A stretch of DNA of 21,312 nt from Candidatus Poseidonia sp. (GTDB lineage Archaea; Thermoplasmatota; Poseidoniia; Poseidoniales; Poseidoniaceae), in the NCBI GenBank assembly GCA_023254365.1, contig JALRLQ010000023.1, forward strand, positions 1 to 21,312, read 5' to 3'. The position numbers and the translations under genes are program-made. Under the pieces are notes generated by a model that saw nothing but the letters and a program-made list of their open reading frames with translations, had not been told where the DNA came from and did no database searches. Of this stretch, positions 14,906 through 21,312 are shown piece by piece (positions within the stretch are counted from its first letter, which is position 1; the number at the start of each line of letters is the position of its first letter).

Positions 14906-15697
14906 TCAATCCTCCTTGATGGCATCGGCCGGCCGAAGCAATGCGTTGGCCGTCTCGACCAAATCGTCGAGGTGACGGCACAAAAAAGACTTGACAAAGG
15001 CATTTGCGGGCTCGTTGTAAGCGGTCAACGGAGCGTCGTGTTGCTGCAATTCACCTTGGTCGAGGATGGCCACACGGTCGGCCAGGGTCATGGCTTCGAT
15101 TTGGTCGTGCGTGACATAGATGGTGGTCGTTCCCAATTCATCGTGAAGACGGCGAATTTCAGTGCGCATTTGGTGACGGAGTTCAGCATCCAAGTTCGAG
15201 AGAGGTTCGTCCATCAGGAGCACCTGCGGTCGGCGAATGAGCGCACGACCAAGCGCCACGCGTTGGCGTTGACCACCGCTCAATTCCTTGGGCTTCTTGT
15301 CCAAGTGTTCGGCCAATTCCAACATGGAAGCCGTTTCGGCGACGCGCTGATTCATCTCTGCGTCGCTCAGGCGTTCTTCGCCTTTCACCATTCGCAACCC
15401 GAAGGTGAGGTTGTCTCGGACGCTCATGTGAGGGTAGAGGGCATAGGACTGGAACACCATACCGAGACCTCGGGCGCCCGCAGGGAGGTGATTGACCTTG
15501 ACGCCGTCGATCAGGATTTCGCCATCGGTGACTTCCTCGAGACCTGCCAGCATCCGGAGCGTGGTGGATTTACCGCATCCAGAAGGTCCGAGCAGGACCA
15601 AAAATTCGCCATCGTTGATCTCGAGGTTCAACCCCTGAACGGCCTCAAAGCCGTCTTCGTATTGCTTGTACACGTTTCGAAATTCAACACTTACCAT
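14906..15697 (-). CDS. malK: ABC transporter ATPase, MalK/UgpC type without TOBE domain
   Basis: Nucleotide-binding subunit that should power the maltodextrin importer from the cytosolic side. The 263-residue protein has all ATPase motifs: Walker A GPSGCGKST (37-45), Q-loop Gln83 in VFQSYALYPHMSV, signature LSGGQRQRVALGRAL (139-153), Walker B VLLMDEPLSNLD (159-170) and H-loop His197. MalK proteins normally reach about 370 residues with a C-terminal TOBE/OB regulatory domain; this one ends soon after the conserved YNEPANAFVKSF block, with only about 25 further residues, so the regulatory domain is missing. The ATG at 15697 is preceded by AAAGGGTGATGAG, a fair ribosome binding site, 4 nt after the malG stop. 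It sits between the second permease and the GH13 amylase in the operon. Confidence 0.92.
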   Translation of the reverse strand: MVSVEFRNVYKQYEDGFEAVQGLNLEINDGEFLVLLGPSGCGKSTTLRMLAGLEEVTDGEILIDGVKVNHLPAGARGLGMVFQSYALYPHMSVRDNLTFGLRMVKGEERLSDAEMNQRVAETASMLELAEHLDKKPKELSGGQRQRVALGRALIRRPQVLLMDEPLSNLDAELRHQMRTEIRRLHDELGTTTIYVTHDQIEAMTLADRVAILDQGELQQHDAPLTAYNEPANAFVKSFLCRHLDDLVETANALLRPADAIKED

Positions 15698-15701
15698 CTC
15701 A

Positions 15702-16946
15702 TCACCCTTTCACTCCACCGGCAGAAAGTCCCTCGATGAGGAACTTCTGGAAAAACAAGAACAGCAGGGCCACCGGCAAACTCACCAGCAAACTGGCTGC
15801 TGCAAAATCACCCCACGCCTGGCCCGTGCTGGAAATCATCGAAGCCAAACCCACGGGAAGCGTGTACATGTCGTTGGAGGTGTTGAAGGTCAACGCCAAC
15901 AAAAATTCGTTCCACGCTGCAAGGAAGCTGAACAAGGCCGTGACAGCAACCGCGGGTAGCGACAATGGCAGCACCACCTTGGTGAACACCTGGAACTGGT
16001 TGCAACCATCCAGCAGCGCTGCTTCCTCAAGTTCTCGTGGAACGGTGTCAAAGAAGCCTTTCAGCATCCAAACACACAACGGCAAAGCCGTCACACAGTA
16101 AGCGAGGATGAGGCCCAAATGAGAATTCAACAAGCCGAGGGTTTTCATCACCAAGAAATAGGGTACGAGGATGATGATGCCTGGGAACATTTGCACCAAC
16201 AGGAAGGCAAACATTGACACATCCCGTCCGGTGAATTTGTACCGACTAAATGCGTAACCTGCAGGGATAGCGACCACCAGTCCGAGCAAGGTTGTTCCAA
16301 GACTGACGATGAGGGAATTGCGCATCCATGTCCAAAAGGAATCGCTGCCCATGATTTTGGAGAAATGCTCGCCCGTCATCGGACCGCCAAGTGACCCACC
16401 CAACGCATTGCCAGGCGAGAGGGCGATGTCCAAAATCCAAACCAGCGGAAGCAAGGTGAGGATGACGAAATGCACCAGCACAACGTGAGCACCAATGGAT
16501 CTCAACCGGTGTTCAAGGCGTTGGTTTCGTGCAAGACCAAATTCGATGGCTGAACGGGACAGGGTTTGGGTTGACCACGCCGATACCGGTCGGCTCGACA
16601 CCCAAATCAATGCAATGGCGCCCGGACCGATCAACCACCCTTGCATCCACAAATCAAACGCCGAGCGTGGAGAAGCAAGCAGGCGGAGCAGGCCAACCAA
16701 CAACAAACCGCCACTGAGAACCAAGGTCGTGTTTCGCGTGGATGGCATGGCTTCCTCGGGAAGGGTGTTCAACATCAAGCCGATCAGGAGCAGACCGGCC
16801 AAACCCAAGGCAAAGGTCCCTCCACCCCTCAGAACATCAACGGAGAGGAGGAACACATTGACCAGGAAACTCACGATGAGCCAGCGACGCAAGGTGGTCA
16901 CCTCGACCGGGGTATACCATGCCCGAACCGTGGACTCGTCGATCAT
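15702..16946 (-). CDS. malG: Maltodextrin-type ABC permease, MalG-like, with extra N-terminal membrane region
   Basis: Membrane permease subunit that pairs with the MalF-like half. The 414-residue protein has a MalG-type core from about residue 148 onward, with six predicted helices and the EAA loop EEAALLDGCNQFQVFTKVVL followed by P (307-327) that docks on the ATPase. It ends with the usual LIEGLSAGGVKG. The first about 145 residues are additional: three or four hydrophobic segments (about 22-37, 44-60, 75-92 and 102-117) then a charged stretch. MalG proteins are normally near 280-300 residues. The ATG at 16946 overlaps the upstream stop as ATGA, pointing to translational coupling. An in-frame ATG at 17027 inside the upstream gene would add 27 polar residues and is unlikely. 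Confidence 0.92.
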   Translation of the reverse strand: MIDESTVRAWYTPVEVTTLRRWLIVSFLVNVFLLSVDVLRGGGTFALGLAGLLLIGLMLNTLPEEAMPSTRNTTLVLSGGLLLVGLLRLLASPRSAFDLWMQGWLIGPGAIALIWVSSRPVSAWSTQTLSRSAIEFGLARNQRLEHRLRSIGAHVVLVHFVILTLLPLVWILDIALSPGNALGGSLGGPMTGEHFSKIMGSDSFWTWMRNSLIVSLGTTLLGLVVAIPAGYAFSRYKFTGRDVSMFAFLLVQMFPGIIILVPYFLVMKTLGLLNSHLGLILAYCVTALPLCVWMLKGFFDTVPRELEEAALLDGCNQFQVFTKVVLPLSLPAVAVTALFSFLAAWNEFLLALTFNTSNDMYTLPVGLASMISSTGQAWGDFAAASLLVSLPVALLFLFFQKFLIEGLSAGGVKG

Positions 16947-19570
16947 GCTGCTGCCTCCGTTGCGTTGGTGCGCTTCATGTACGTCCACGAGAAGGCGAGC
17001 AGCATCATGAAAATGACGACTGACCATGCCGCTGCCACACCGTATGCGCCGTCACGGAAGGCCACGTCGTACACGTACGTGATGAGAATATCTGTTTGGC
17101 CGGGCTCGCCGAAATACAAATCTGGACCGCCGTCCGTGAGGAGGTAAATCACGTTGAACATGTTGAAGGTCCAAATGAAACCGAGGAGCGAAAGCGGAAC
17201 AAGGGCGCTTTTCAGGTTCGGTAAGGTCAGGTGTCGGAACGTGTCCCATGCGCCCACGCCATCCAACGCTGCAGCCTCGTACATTTCTCGGGGGAGGGCT
17301 TGAAGCGCACCGCTCAAGGACATCATCATGAAGGGAATACCAAGCCAAATATTGACAAAAATAACCACGATTTGAGCGCCGGTCGGTTCGGCGAGGAAGT
17401 GAATGTTGGTTCCCAACACTTCATTGACCAAGCCCTCCGGTTGGAACATCCCTTTCCAAACGAGGACAGAGATGTAGGACGGAATCGCCCAAGGCAGAAG
17501 CAGAACCGTTCGATAGGCCGTTTTACCCCTGATGTTGGCCCGTTGAAGGACGAGCGCGAGAAACAGCCCCAAGCCGATATGTGCCGAAACGTTCACCACG
17601 GTCCACACCAAGGTGAACAACGTCACGCGAAGGAATCCAGACGAGGTAAACACCTCAATGAAATTGGCCAATCCAATGAATGCTTGGTCGCCCAAATGGG
17701 TTGCGTCAGCATCGGTAAAGGACAACCAAAAGCCGTACAAAACGGGGTAGAACGTCAACATCGCCAGCGCAAACATCGCGGGTGCGATGTAGACATGGGC
17801 TGATTTTGCATGCAAGCGCCCGGCTTTGACATCCATCGCACGCCCGTATCCCAGAAGCACGACCAGCGAAAGGAGAATTGCGCCCAACGCAAACATCACT
17901 GCAGAGGTGTCGCCTGCAGTAGGAACAACATCCCCCACGCTGGTGCTCAAGGTCGTGCTGAAGACCACCCCCTCGTCGCCAAGAACGTCAATAGCGTGCT
18001 CAACATTGGGCAGCATGCCCGTTAATTGGCATTCAACGCTTGTGGTACCTGTCGGAAGGAGCCTGGTCGAGGAGGTTCCCGTCATTTCAACCCCGTCCGC
18101 TTTACAGGAATCGTAAGCGGGGAGCGAACTGGAGGCATTGGATTCGGGATGAAGAGAAGTGTGCAAAACATCGTCAACGTAGATATCGTAGGACGACGAA
18201 TTATCGACGGTGAAATTGAGGGTCACGGTCCGATATCCTTCGTTGGAGGGTGGCGGTGCCGCTCGTTGAAGGTCGTCCATCAAGGACTTCAATTCGGCAT
18301 TGGCCCCTTCAAGGGCAGCATCGGCTGTGGCCGATCCCGTGTAGGCCTGTTCAAAGGCCGTGACCAGAGGGCCATACACCATCGCCATTCCCCGGGTGGT
18401 TGGTGCTGGGGTACCCGCCTCGATTTGGTCAAGGAAACCAGAGAGGACCACGTCGTTGTTGATGTCATCGTCGTTGGTCAAGGAGACATGGGTTGGCAGC
18501 GTGTACGTTTCCAACGCGAAGGTCTTCTGAACCTCACGACTGGAGAGGTACTGAGCCAGTTCAACAGCAGCGATTTTGTGAGCGCTTTGCTTGCTGACCG
18601 TCCAACCTTTGTACGTGACCAATGGAGCAATGCGTTCTCCCGTCTCCTCGATGAGAGGAAGCATGGATTGTCCCACATCCAATCGGCTCGCTTCATAGGT
18701 TGCCCAATTCCACGGACCATCGACGATCATGGCGGCTTTGGAGGCAATAAACTGATTTTTCATGCCCTCCGTTTGGGTACCCGTAGCCACCACTTGATGT
18801 TCCAATTCAAGATCAAGAAGCCAGTTAAGAGCGGTTGCTGAACCGTTGGAATCAAGGGTTGGCTCACCTGTTTCATCGAACAAGGTCCCGTTGTAGCCGG
18901 CTTGGATTCCAAACCACCAGTAAGCGGACTTTACGGGCAGGGCAAGGCCTTGAACATCTTGGTAAGTCAGTGTTTGAGCGGCTTCGAGGAGGTCCTGTTG
19001 GGTCCAGGTGTTGTCTGGATAGGCTACACCTCGTGCGTCGAACAGGGCCTTGTTGTAAATCAACGAGAGTGCGTCTTGGCTTGCAGGAACACCGTAGAGG
19101 GCGTCGCCGTAACGCATCGCATGAAGCGCCCGCTCATCATACATGCCGCGTTCGGCTGGCGTCAGGTGTGGACGCAAATCCTCGAGAAGGGGAAAACCAT
19201 CAACGCGGACCTCTCCGATTTTGCCCAATTGATCGCTCGATAGACGCATCAAATCCGGAGCTTCACCGCCCTGTGCTGCGGTCATGAAGAGGTTGTCTGC
19301 ATCGCCAAAAGGAACAAGCGCAACCTCAACCGTGATGTTGGGGTGAAGCGCTTCAAAGGCTCGTACGCTCTGCATGAAGACGTTTTCTTCCTTGCTTTCG
19401 GCTGCAAAAGTGTGCCACACTTCGAGGGTAATGGGACCATCGTCGCCGCTGTTGTTGAGGCCGTTCGATTCGGCCTCTCCACCGCCGAGGCACCCAGCGA
19501 CCATGAAACTGGTCAGGAGCAGGACCCCGAGCACCGCACGACTCCACCGAGAGGATGGACCGTGAGCCAT
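16943..19570 (-). CDS. Fused maltodextrin-binding lipoprotein and ABC permease (MalE-MalF fusion)
   Basis: One 875-residue chain carries two importer parts that are usually separate. Residues 1-27 are a lipoprotein signal peptide with a lipobox-like FMVAGC (Cys27). Residues about 45-435 are a family 1 (MalE-like) solute-binding protein, with LEVWHTFA, a hinge-type YGVPASQDALSLIYNKALFD, and AAMIVDGPWNW. Residues about 445-550 look like an Ig/FN3-type beta domain with two cysteines (489 and 514). A helix (about 556-575) follows, then a MalF-like permease (about 590-872) with six helices and the EAA loop YEAAALDGVGAWDTFRHLTL (764-783). The topology works: binding domain outside, one helix in, permease N-terminus in the cytosol. 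A TATA-like box lies 27 nt upstream of the ATG. No stop or frameshift separates the halves. It is the first gene of the operon. Confidence 0.9.
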   Translation of the reverse strand: MAHGPSSRWSRAVLGVLLLTSFMVAGCLGGGEAESNGLNNSGDDGPITLEVWHTFAAESKEENVFMQSVRAFEALHPNITVEVALVPFGDADNLFMTAAQGGEAPDLMRLSSDQLGKIGEVRVDGFPLLEDLRPHLTPAERGMYDERALHAMRYGDALYGVPASQDALSLIYNKALFDARGVAYPDNTWTQQDLLEAAQTLTYQDVQGLALPVKSAYWWFGIQAGYNGTLFDETGEPTLDSNGSATALNWLLDLELEHQVVATGTQTEGMKNQFIASKAAMIVDGPWNWATYEASRLDVGQSMLPLIEETGERIAPLVTYKGWTVSKQSAHKIAAVELAQYLSSREVQKTFALETYTLPTHVSLTNDDDINNDVVLSGFLDQIEAGTPAPTTRGMAMVYGPLVTAFEQAYTGSATADAALEGANAELKSLMDDLQRAAPPPSNEGYRTVTLNFTVDNSSSYDIYVDDVLHTSLHPESNASSSLPAYDSCKADGVEMTGTSSTRLLPTGTTSVECQLTGMLPNVEHAIDVLGDEGVVFSTTLSTSVGDVVPTAGDTSAVMFALGAILLSLVVLLGYGRAMDVKAGRLHAKSAHVYIAPAMFALAMLTFYPVLYGFWLSFTDADATHLGDQAFIGLANFIEVFTSSGFLRVTLFTLVWTVVNVSAHIGLGLFLALVLQRANIRGKTAYRTVLLLPWAIPSYISVLVWKGMFQPEGLVNEVLGTNIHFLAEPTGAQIVVIFVNIWLGIPFMMMSLSGALQALPREMYEAAALDGVGAWDTFRHLTLPNLKSALVPLSLLGFIWTFNMFNVIYLLTDGGPDLYFGEPGQTDILITYVYDVAFRDGAYGVAAAWSVVIFMMLLAFSWTYMKRTNATEAAA

Positions 19571-19592
19571 GCTACGCCGCTGTTGTAACTCG

Positions 19593-19601
19593 CCTTAAAG
19601 G
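19593..19601 (-). promoter_or_regulatory. TATA-like box of the transporter/amylase operon
   Basis: The minus strand reads CCTTTAAGG, centred 27 nt upstream of the ATG at 19570, with no Shine-Dalgarno motif before the ATG. This predicts a leaderless transcript starting the four-gene operon malEF-malG-malK-GH13. The near-palindromic element lies in the 46-nt gap after the HAD gene, so the operon has its own promoter. Confidence 0.6.
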
Positions 19602-19616
19602 TCGTGAGCGTGGCGT

Positions 19617-20300
19617 TCAGTCCCCTTGTTCCAGACCCAAAAATGGTAAGATTTCACGCAGATTTCGTTCCCGAATCACCGGTACGCCTGCGTCTTCAAA
19701 CGCTGCTTCCGATGAGGCCCGACTTGGATTGAAGCCGAGAAAACGGCTTCCCTCAACGTGCATGCTGAGATCCATCTCGGAGTCGCCAACGGAGACACAC
19801 TGCGAGGCTTGAAACCCGTTCATCTCGAGCAACCGTTGAATCACCTCACCTTTCCCACTTGCATGAAGGCGACACACGCCTTCATCGGTGAGAAAACCGT
19901 CATCGTCAAAGACGAAACCGTTGGCAATCCAATCGTCAACCTTGAGCATGCTAGCGATGGAACTTACGAACAAATCCACGCCCGCACTCACGATGGCCAC
20001 GAAAATGCCTTCTTGGAGCAGCCGTTCCACGACTTCTCGTGCACCAGGCATGAGTTTGACGCCGGCGTAAGCCCTGAACAGGTCGTCCCGATGAATTGGG
20101 TCTTGGATGGCTTTCCACATCTGGATGTCCGAACGCATGAACTCAACGTCGCTGATCTCACCACGAATGAACCGAGTGAGGTTCACGGCGTTGTCCGTAC
20201 CAAAGGCATCGTGCAACGTTCTCCAGGAGCTCACCGCATCGACCAATACACCGTCGCAGTCAAAGACCACAATCTTGGGCCGGTCAACGTGTCCGTCCAT
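19617..20300 (-). CDS. HAD-family phosphatase, phosphoserine-phosphatase-like
   Basis: A 227-residue cytosolic hydrolase of the haloacid dehalogenase superfamily, most like the archaeal phosphoserine-phosphatase-like group. Motif I is FDCDGVLVD (13-21, with Asp14 and Asp16), motif II is IVSAG (103-107), motif III is Lys150 in ASGKGE, and motif IV is VGDSEMD (171-177). An alpha-helical cap lies between motifs I and II. All catalytic residues are present. The start at 20300 is chosen because motif I follows directly and a TATA-like box lies 25 nt upstream; an upstream ATG at 20390 would add 30 unconserved residues. It lies 46 nt ahead of the transporter operon on the same strand, but a role in sugar metabolism is not shown by sequence. 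The substrate is unknown. Confidence 0.88.
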   Translation of the reverse strand: MDGHVDRPKIVVFDCDGVLVDAVSSWRTLHDAFGTDNAVNLTRFIRGEISDVEFMRSDIQMWKAIQDPIHRDDLFRAYAGVKLMPGAREVVERLLQEGIFVAIVSAGVDLFVSSIASMLKVDDWIANGFVFDDDGFLTDEGVCRLHASGKGEVIQRLLEMNGFQASQCVSVGDSEMDLSMHVEGSRFLGFNPSRASSEAAFEDAGVPVIRERNLREILPFLGLEQGD

Positions 20301-20320
20301 GATATCACCAGCGTGCTCGT

Positions 20321-20330
20321 CCTTGAAAGG
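20321..20330 (-). promoter_or_regulatory. TATA-like box of the HAD gene
   Basis: The minus strand reads CCTTTCAAGG, centred 25-26 nt upstream of the ATG at 20300. It is nearly the same as the CCTTTAAGG element before the transporter operon. It supports a leaderless start at 20300. Confidence 0.6.
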
Positions 20331-20352
20331 CTTCGCACAACGATTCACACAC

Positions 20353-20393
20353 CCCAAGGAGCAAGGAGCCCGTAGGCCCCTTGTCTCCAAGGG
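20353..20393 (-). terminator. Stable hairpin downstream of the pilin gene, possible terminator or 3' stabiliser
   Basis: In the minus-strand transcript, CAAGGGGCC and GGCUCCUUG pair over nine positions (one G-U) around a UACG tetraloop closed by C-G, a very stable loop class. The stem continues through a bulged A, four more pairs (GGAG/CUCC), a UU/UU internal loop and three pairs (CCC/GGG). It lies about 54 nt after the pilin stop and before the HAD promoter. No U-run follows, so a terminator role is uncertain. Confidence 0.4.
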
Positions 20394-20446
20394 TCCTCAC
20401 CGAGGTGAGGCCACTGCGTCACCGTCGAACGGTGTCCAATCCAGCA

Positions 20447-21312
20447 TCAAGCCTTCTTGTCGTAGCTCAGATCGTCCCAGGTTCGGAGCAAGGCACCCTT
20501 TCCGTTGATTGGGGCGTAGCTCAGGGTGATCGTAGCATCTTCAAGAGGTGTACCGTCAGGAGCGTGGGTTCGCACAAAGATGGTGTCTCCAGCGTTGAAG
20601 GTCGAGATTGACCGGGTTTCGCTTTCCGAGATTTGTTCTTTGGTCACCGAGTCCACGAAGGTCACGAAGGCATCGCTGTTGGCAGGGTTGAACCCATACA
20701 CACCAGCACTGTCAGCCAAGTTCACGACGTAGGTGTTGAACGCTCCCGTGGCGTTGGTGTAGAACACCTTCACCTCGACGGCTTGCGTTGCAAGCGGCGT
20801 CTGGGATTGCTCAACGGTGATGCGCCAGTGGCCCTGATCGGCATCGAAGGCATTGATGTCTTCAATGTCAAAGGTCACTCGAGGCACGCCCTTCACGTCG
20901 GTCTCTGCCAAACTGGAAGCCCAGACATAGATGACACCGGACAGCACGACCGTGATGGCGACCATCAAGATGGTAGCGATCACAGGGCTGACTGCAGCGT
21001 CGTCTTCGGCCATGGATTCCGTCTCTTCTTCATCGTCAGCACGTCGGCTGGAGAAGGAGAGTGCACTGACAAAGAGACCAGCGAGCGCCACAGCAAGGAT
21101 GCTTGGGGCGAACGATGGAACAGCGCTGGCACCGATGGTTTCCACGACATCAGGCAGGTTCTGGTCCGTGGACAAGAACGTGCTTGCAGGCTGGTTGGCG
21201 TGGTTACACACGTCAGCCGTAGCCAAGGAGGTCATGATGTTGTTACACCAGTTGCTGTCTTCGAGCAGTGGTCGGCGCTCCGAGGTCTTCGTAGCGTTCT
21301 TACCGTACTGAC
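20447..21312 (-). CDS. Membrane protein with in-frame archaeal type IV pilin module (5' end outside window)
   Basis: The frame is open to the window edge, so the N-terminus is unseen. The last 188 residues, starting MAEDDAAVSPVIATILMVAI, match the archaeal pilin N-terminal family: a short charged leader, the AVSPVIATILMVAITVVL hydrophobic segment and a VYVWASS-like continuation (here IYVWASS), then a beta-rich domain of about 150 residues. Such proteins normally begin at this leader and are cut by a prepilin peptidase. Here about 100 further residues precede it without a stop, including two cysteines and a hydrophobic helix PSILAVALAGLFVSALSF followed by SSRRADDEEETES, which looks like a C-terminal membrane anchor. 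An internal start at 21013 (188-residue pilin) is possible, but no TATA-like box or good ribosome site precedes it. The pilin module is secure; the gene's boundaries are not. Confidence 0.75.
   Translation of the reverse strand, partial: QYGKNATKTSERRPLLEDSNWCNNIMTSLATADVCNHANQPASTFLSTDQNLPDVVETIGASAVPSFAPSILAVALAGLFVSALSFSSRRADDEEETESMAEDDAAVSPVIATILMVAITVVLSGVIYVWASSLAETDVKGVPRVTFDIEDINAFDADQGHWRITVEQSQTPLATQAVEVKVFYTNATGAFNTYVVNLADSAGVYGFNPANSDAFVTFVDSVTKEQISESETRSISTFNAGDTIFVRTHAPDGTPLEDATITLSYAPINGKGALLRTWDDLSYDKKA

Noticed and set aside
14923..14925. ATG start for the GH13 gene overlapping the end of malK
   Set aside because: The GTG at 14901 has AAGGAGG at a suitable distance and gives a cleaner signal peptide; the ATG start is not excluded.
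14843..15739. Open frame of 298 codons on the plus strand opposite malK
   Set aside because: The minus strand shows a full set of ABC ATPase motifs across the same span; the antisense product is low in recognisable structure and crosses three operon genes.
18026..18841. Open frame of 271 codons on the plus strand opposite the binding-protein part
   Set aside because: It lies entirely within the MalE-MalF gene and has no family signature, promoter-like element or operon context.
16943..19570. MalE-MalF fusion as a lost stop codon or assembly error
   Set aside because: The junction holds a folded-looking domain and a well-placed extra helix, not a frame running through intergenic sequence. 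It remains worth confirming with reads or relatives.
19617..20300. HAD protein as a beta-phosphoglucomutase of the maltose pathway
   Set aside because: The motifs and cap arrangement resemble the phosphoserine-phosphatase-like group, the phosphorylase here should yield alpha- not beta-glucose-1-phosphate, and the gene has its own promoter.

Overview
The window looks like a chromosomal segment of a marine euryarchaeon, most likely Candidatus Poseidoniales (Marine Group II) or a close relative; this is inferred from content and was not tested. The archaeal markers are pelota, the small subunit of the D-family DNA polymerase, an archaeal type IV pilin N-terminus, a tRNA without an encoded CCA, and a TATA-like box 25-27 nt upstream of several start codons, as expected for leaderless mRNAs. 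The C-terminally membrane-anchored surface enzymes and the GCTD-type cysteine repeats also fit what I know of Marine Group II surface proteins.

Layout. Positions 1-2183 (+) hold the 3' end of formate-tetrahydrofolate ligase, pelota and a 100-residue protein of unknown function, closely spaced as an operon. A tRNA-Val(UAC) gene on the minus strand begins right at the stop codon of the small gene. Positions 2337-4686 (+) encode a CinA/PncC-type amidase with a charged tail and DNA polymerase D small subunit. Positions 4690-19570 form an alpha-glucan utilisation locus. Positions 19617-20300 (-) encode a phosphoserine-phosphatase-like HAD hydrolase. From 20447 to the window edge (-) is an open reading frame that contains an archaeal pilin module.

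The glucan locus reads as one pathway. Two surface enzymes, a 1489-residue GH57 amylopullulanase-like protein and a roughly 918-residue GH13 amylase, both have a signal peptide and a C-terminal membrane anchor and should cut starch- or glycogen-like polymers outside the cell. A maltodextrin-type ABC importer would bring in the products. Inside, GH77 4-alpha-glucanotransferase (MalQ) and GT35 glucan phosphorylase (GlgP) would rearrange and phosphorolyse them to glucose-1-phosphate. The importer genes and the GH13 gene form a tight four-gene minus-strand operon: binding protein-permease, second permease, ATPase, amylase. GH57 and malQ diverge from a 52-bp intergenic region.

The importer is the most unusual part. 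The binding protein (MalE-like) and the first permease (MalF-like) are one 875-residue polypeptide, joined by an Ig-like domain and an extra membrane helix. The second permease has an N-terminal extension with about three to four predicted membrane helices, and the ATPase ends where the usual TOBE regulatory domain would begin. Together they suggest a remodelled maltodextrin transporter. No gap between genes exceeds 300 bases, and no CRISPR array, insertion sequence or rRNA gene was seen.
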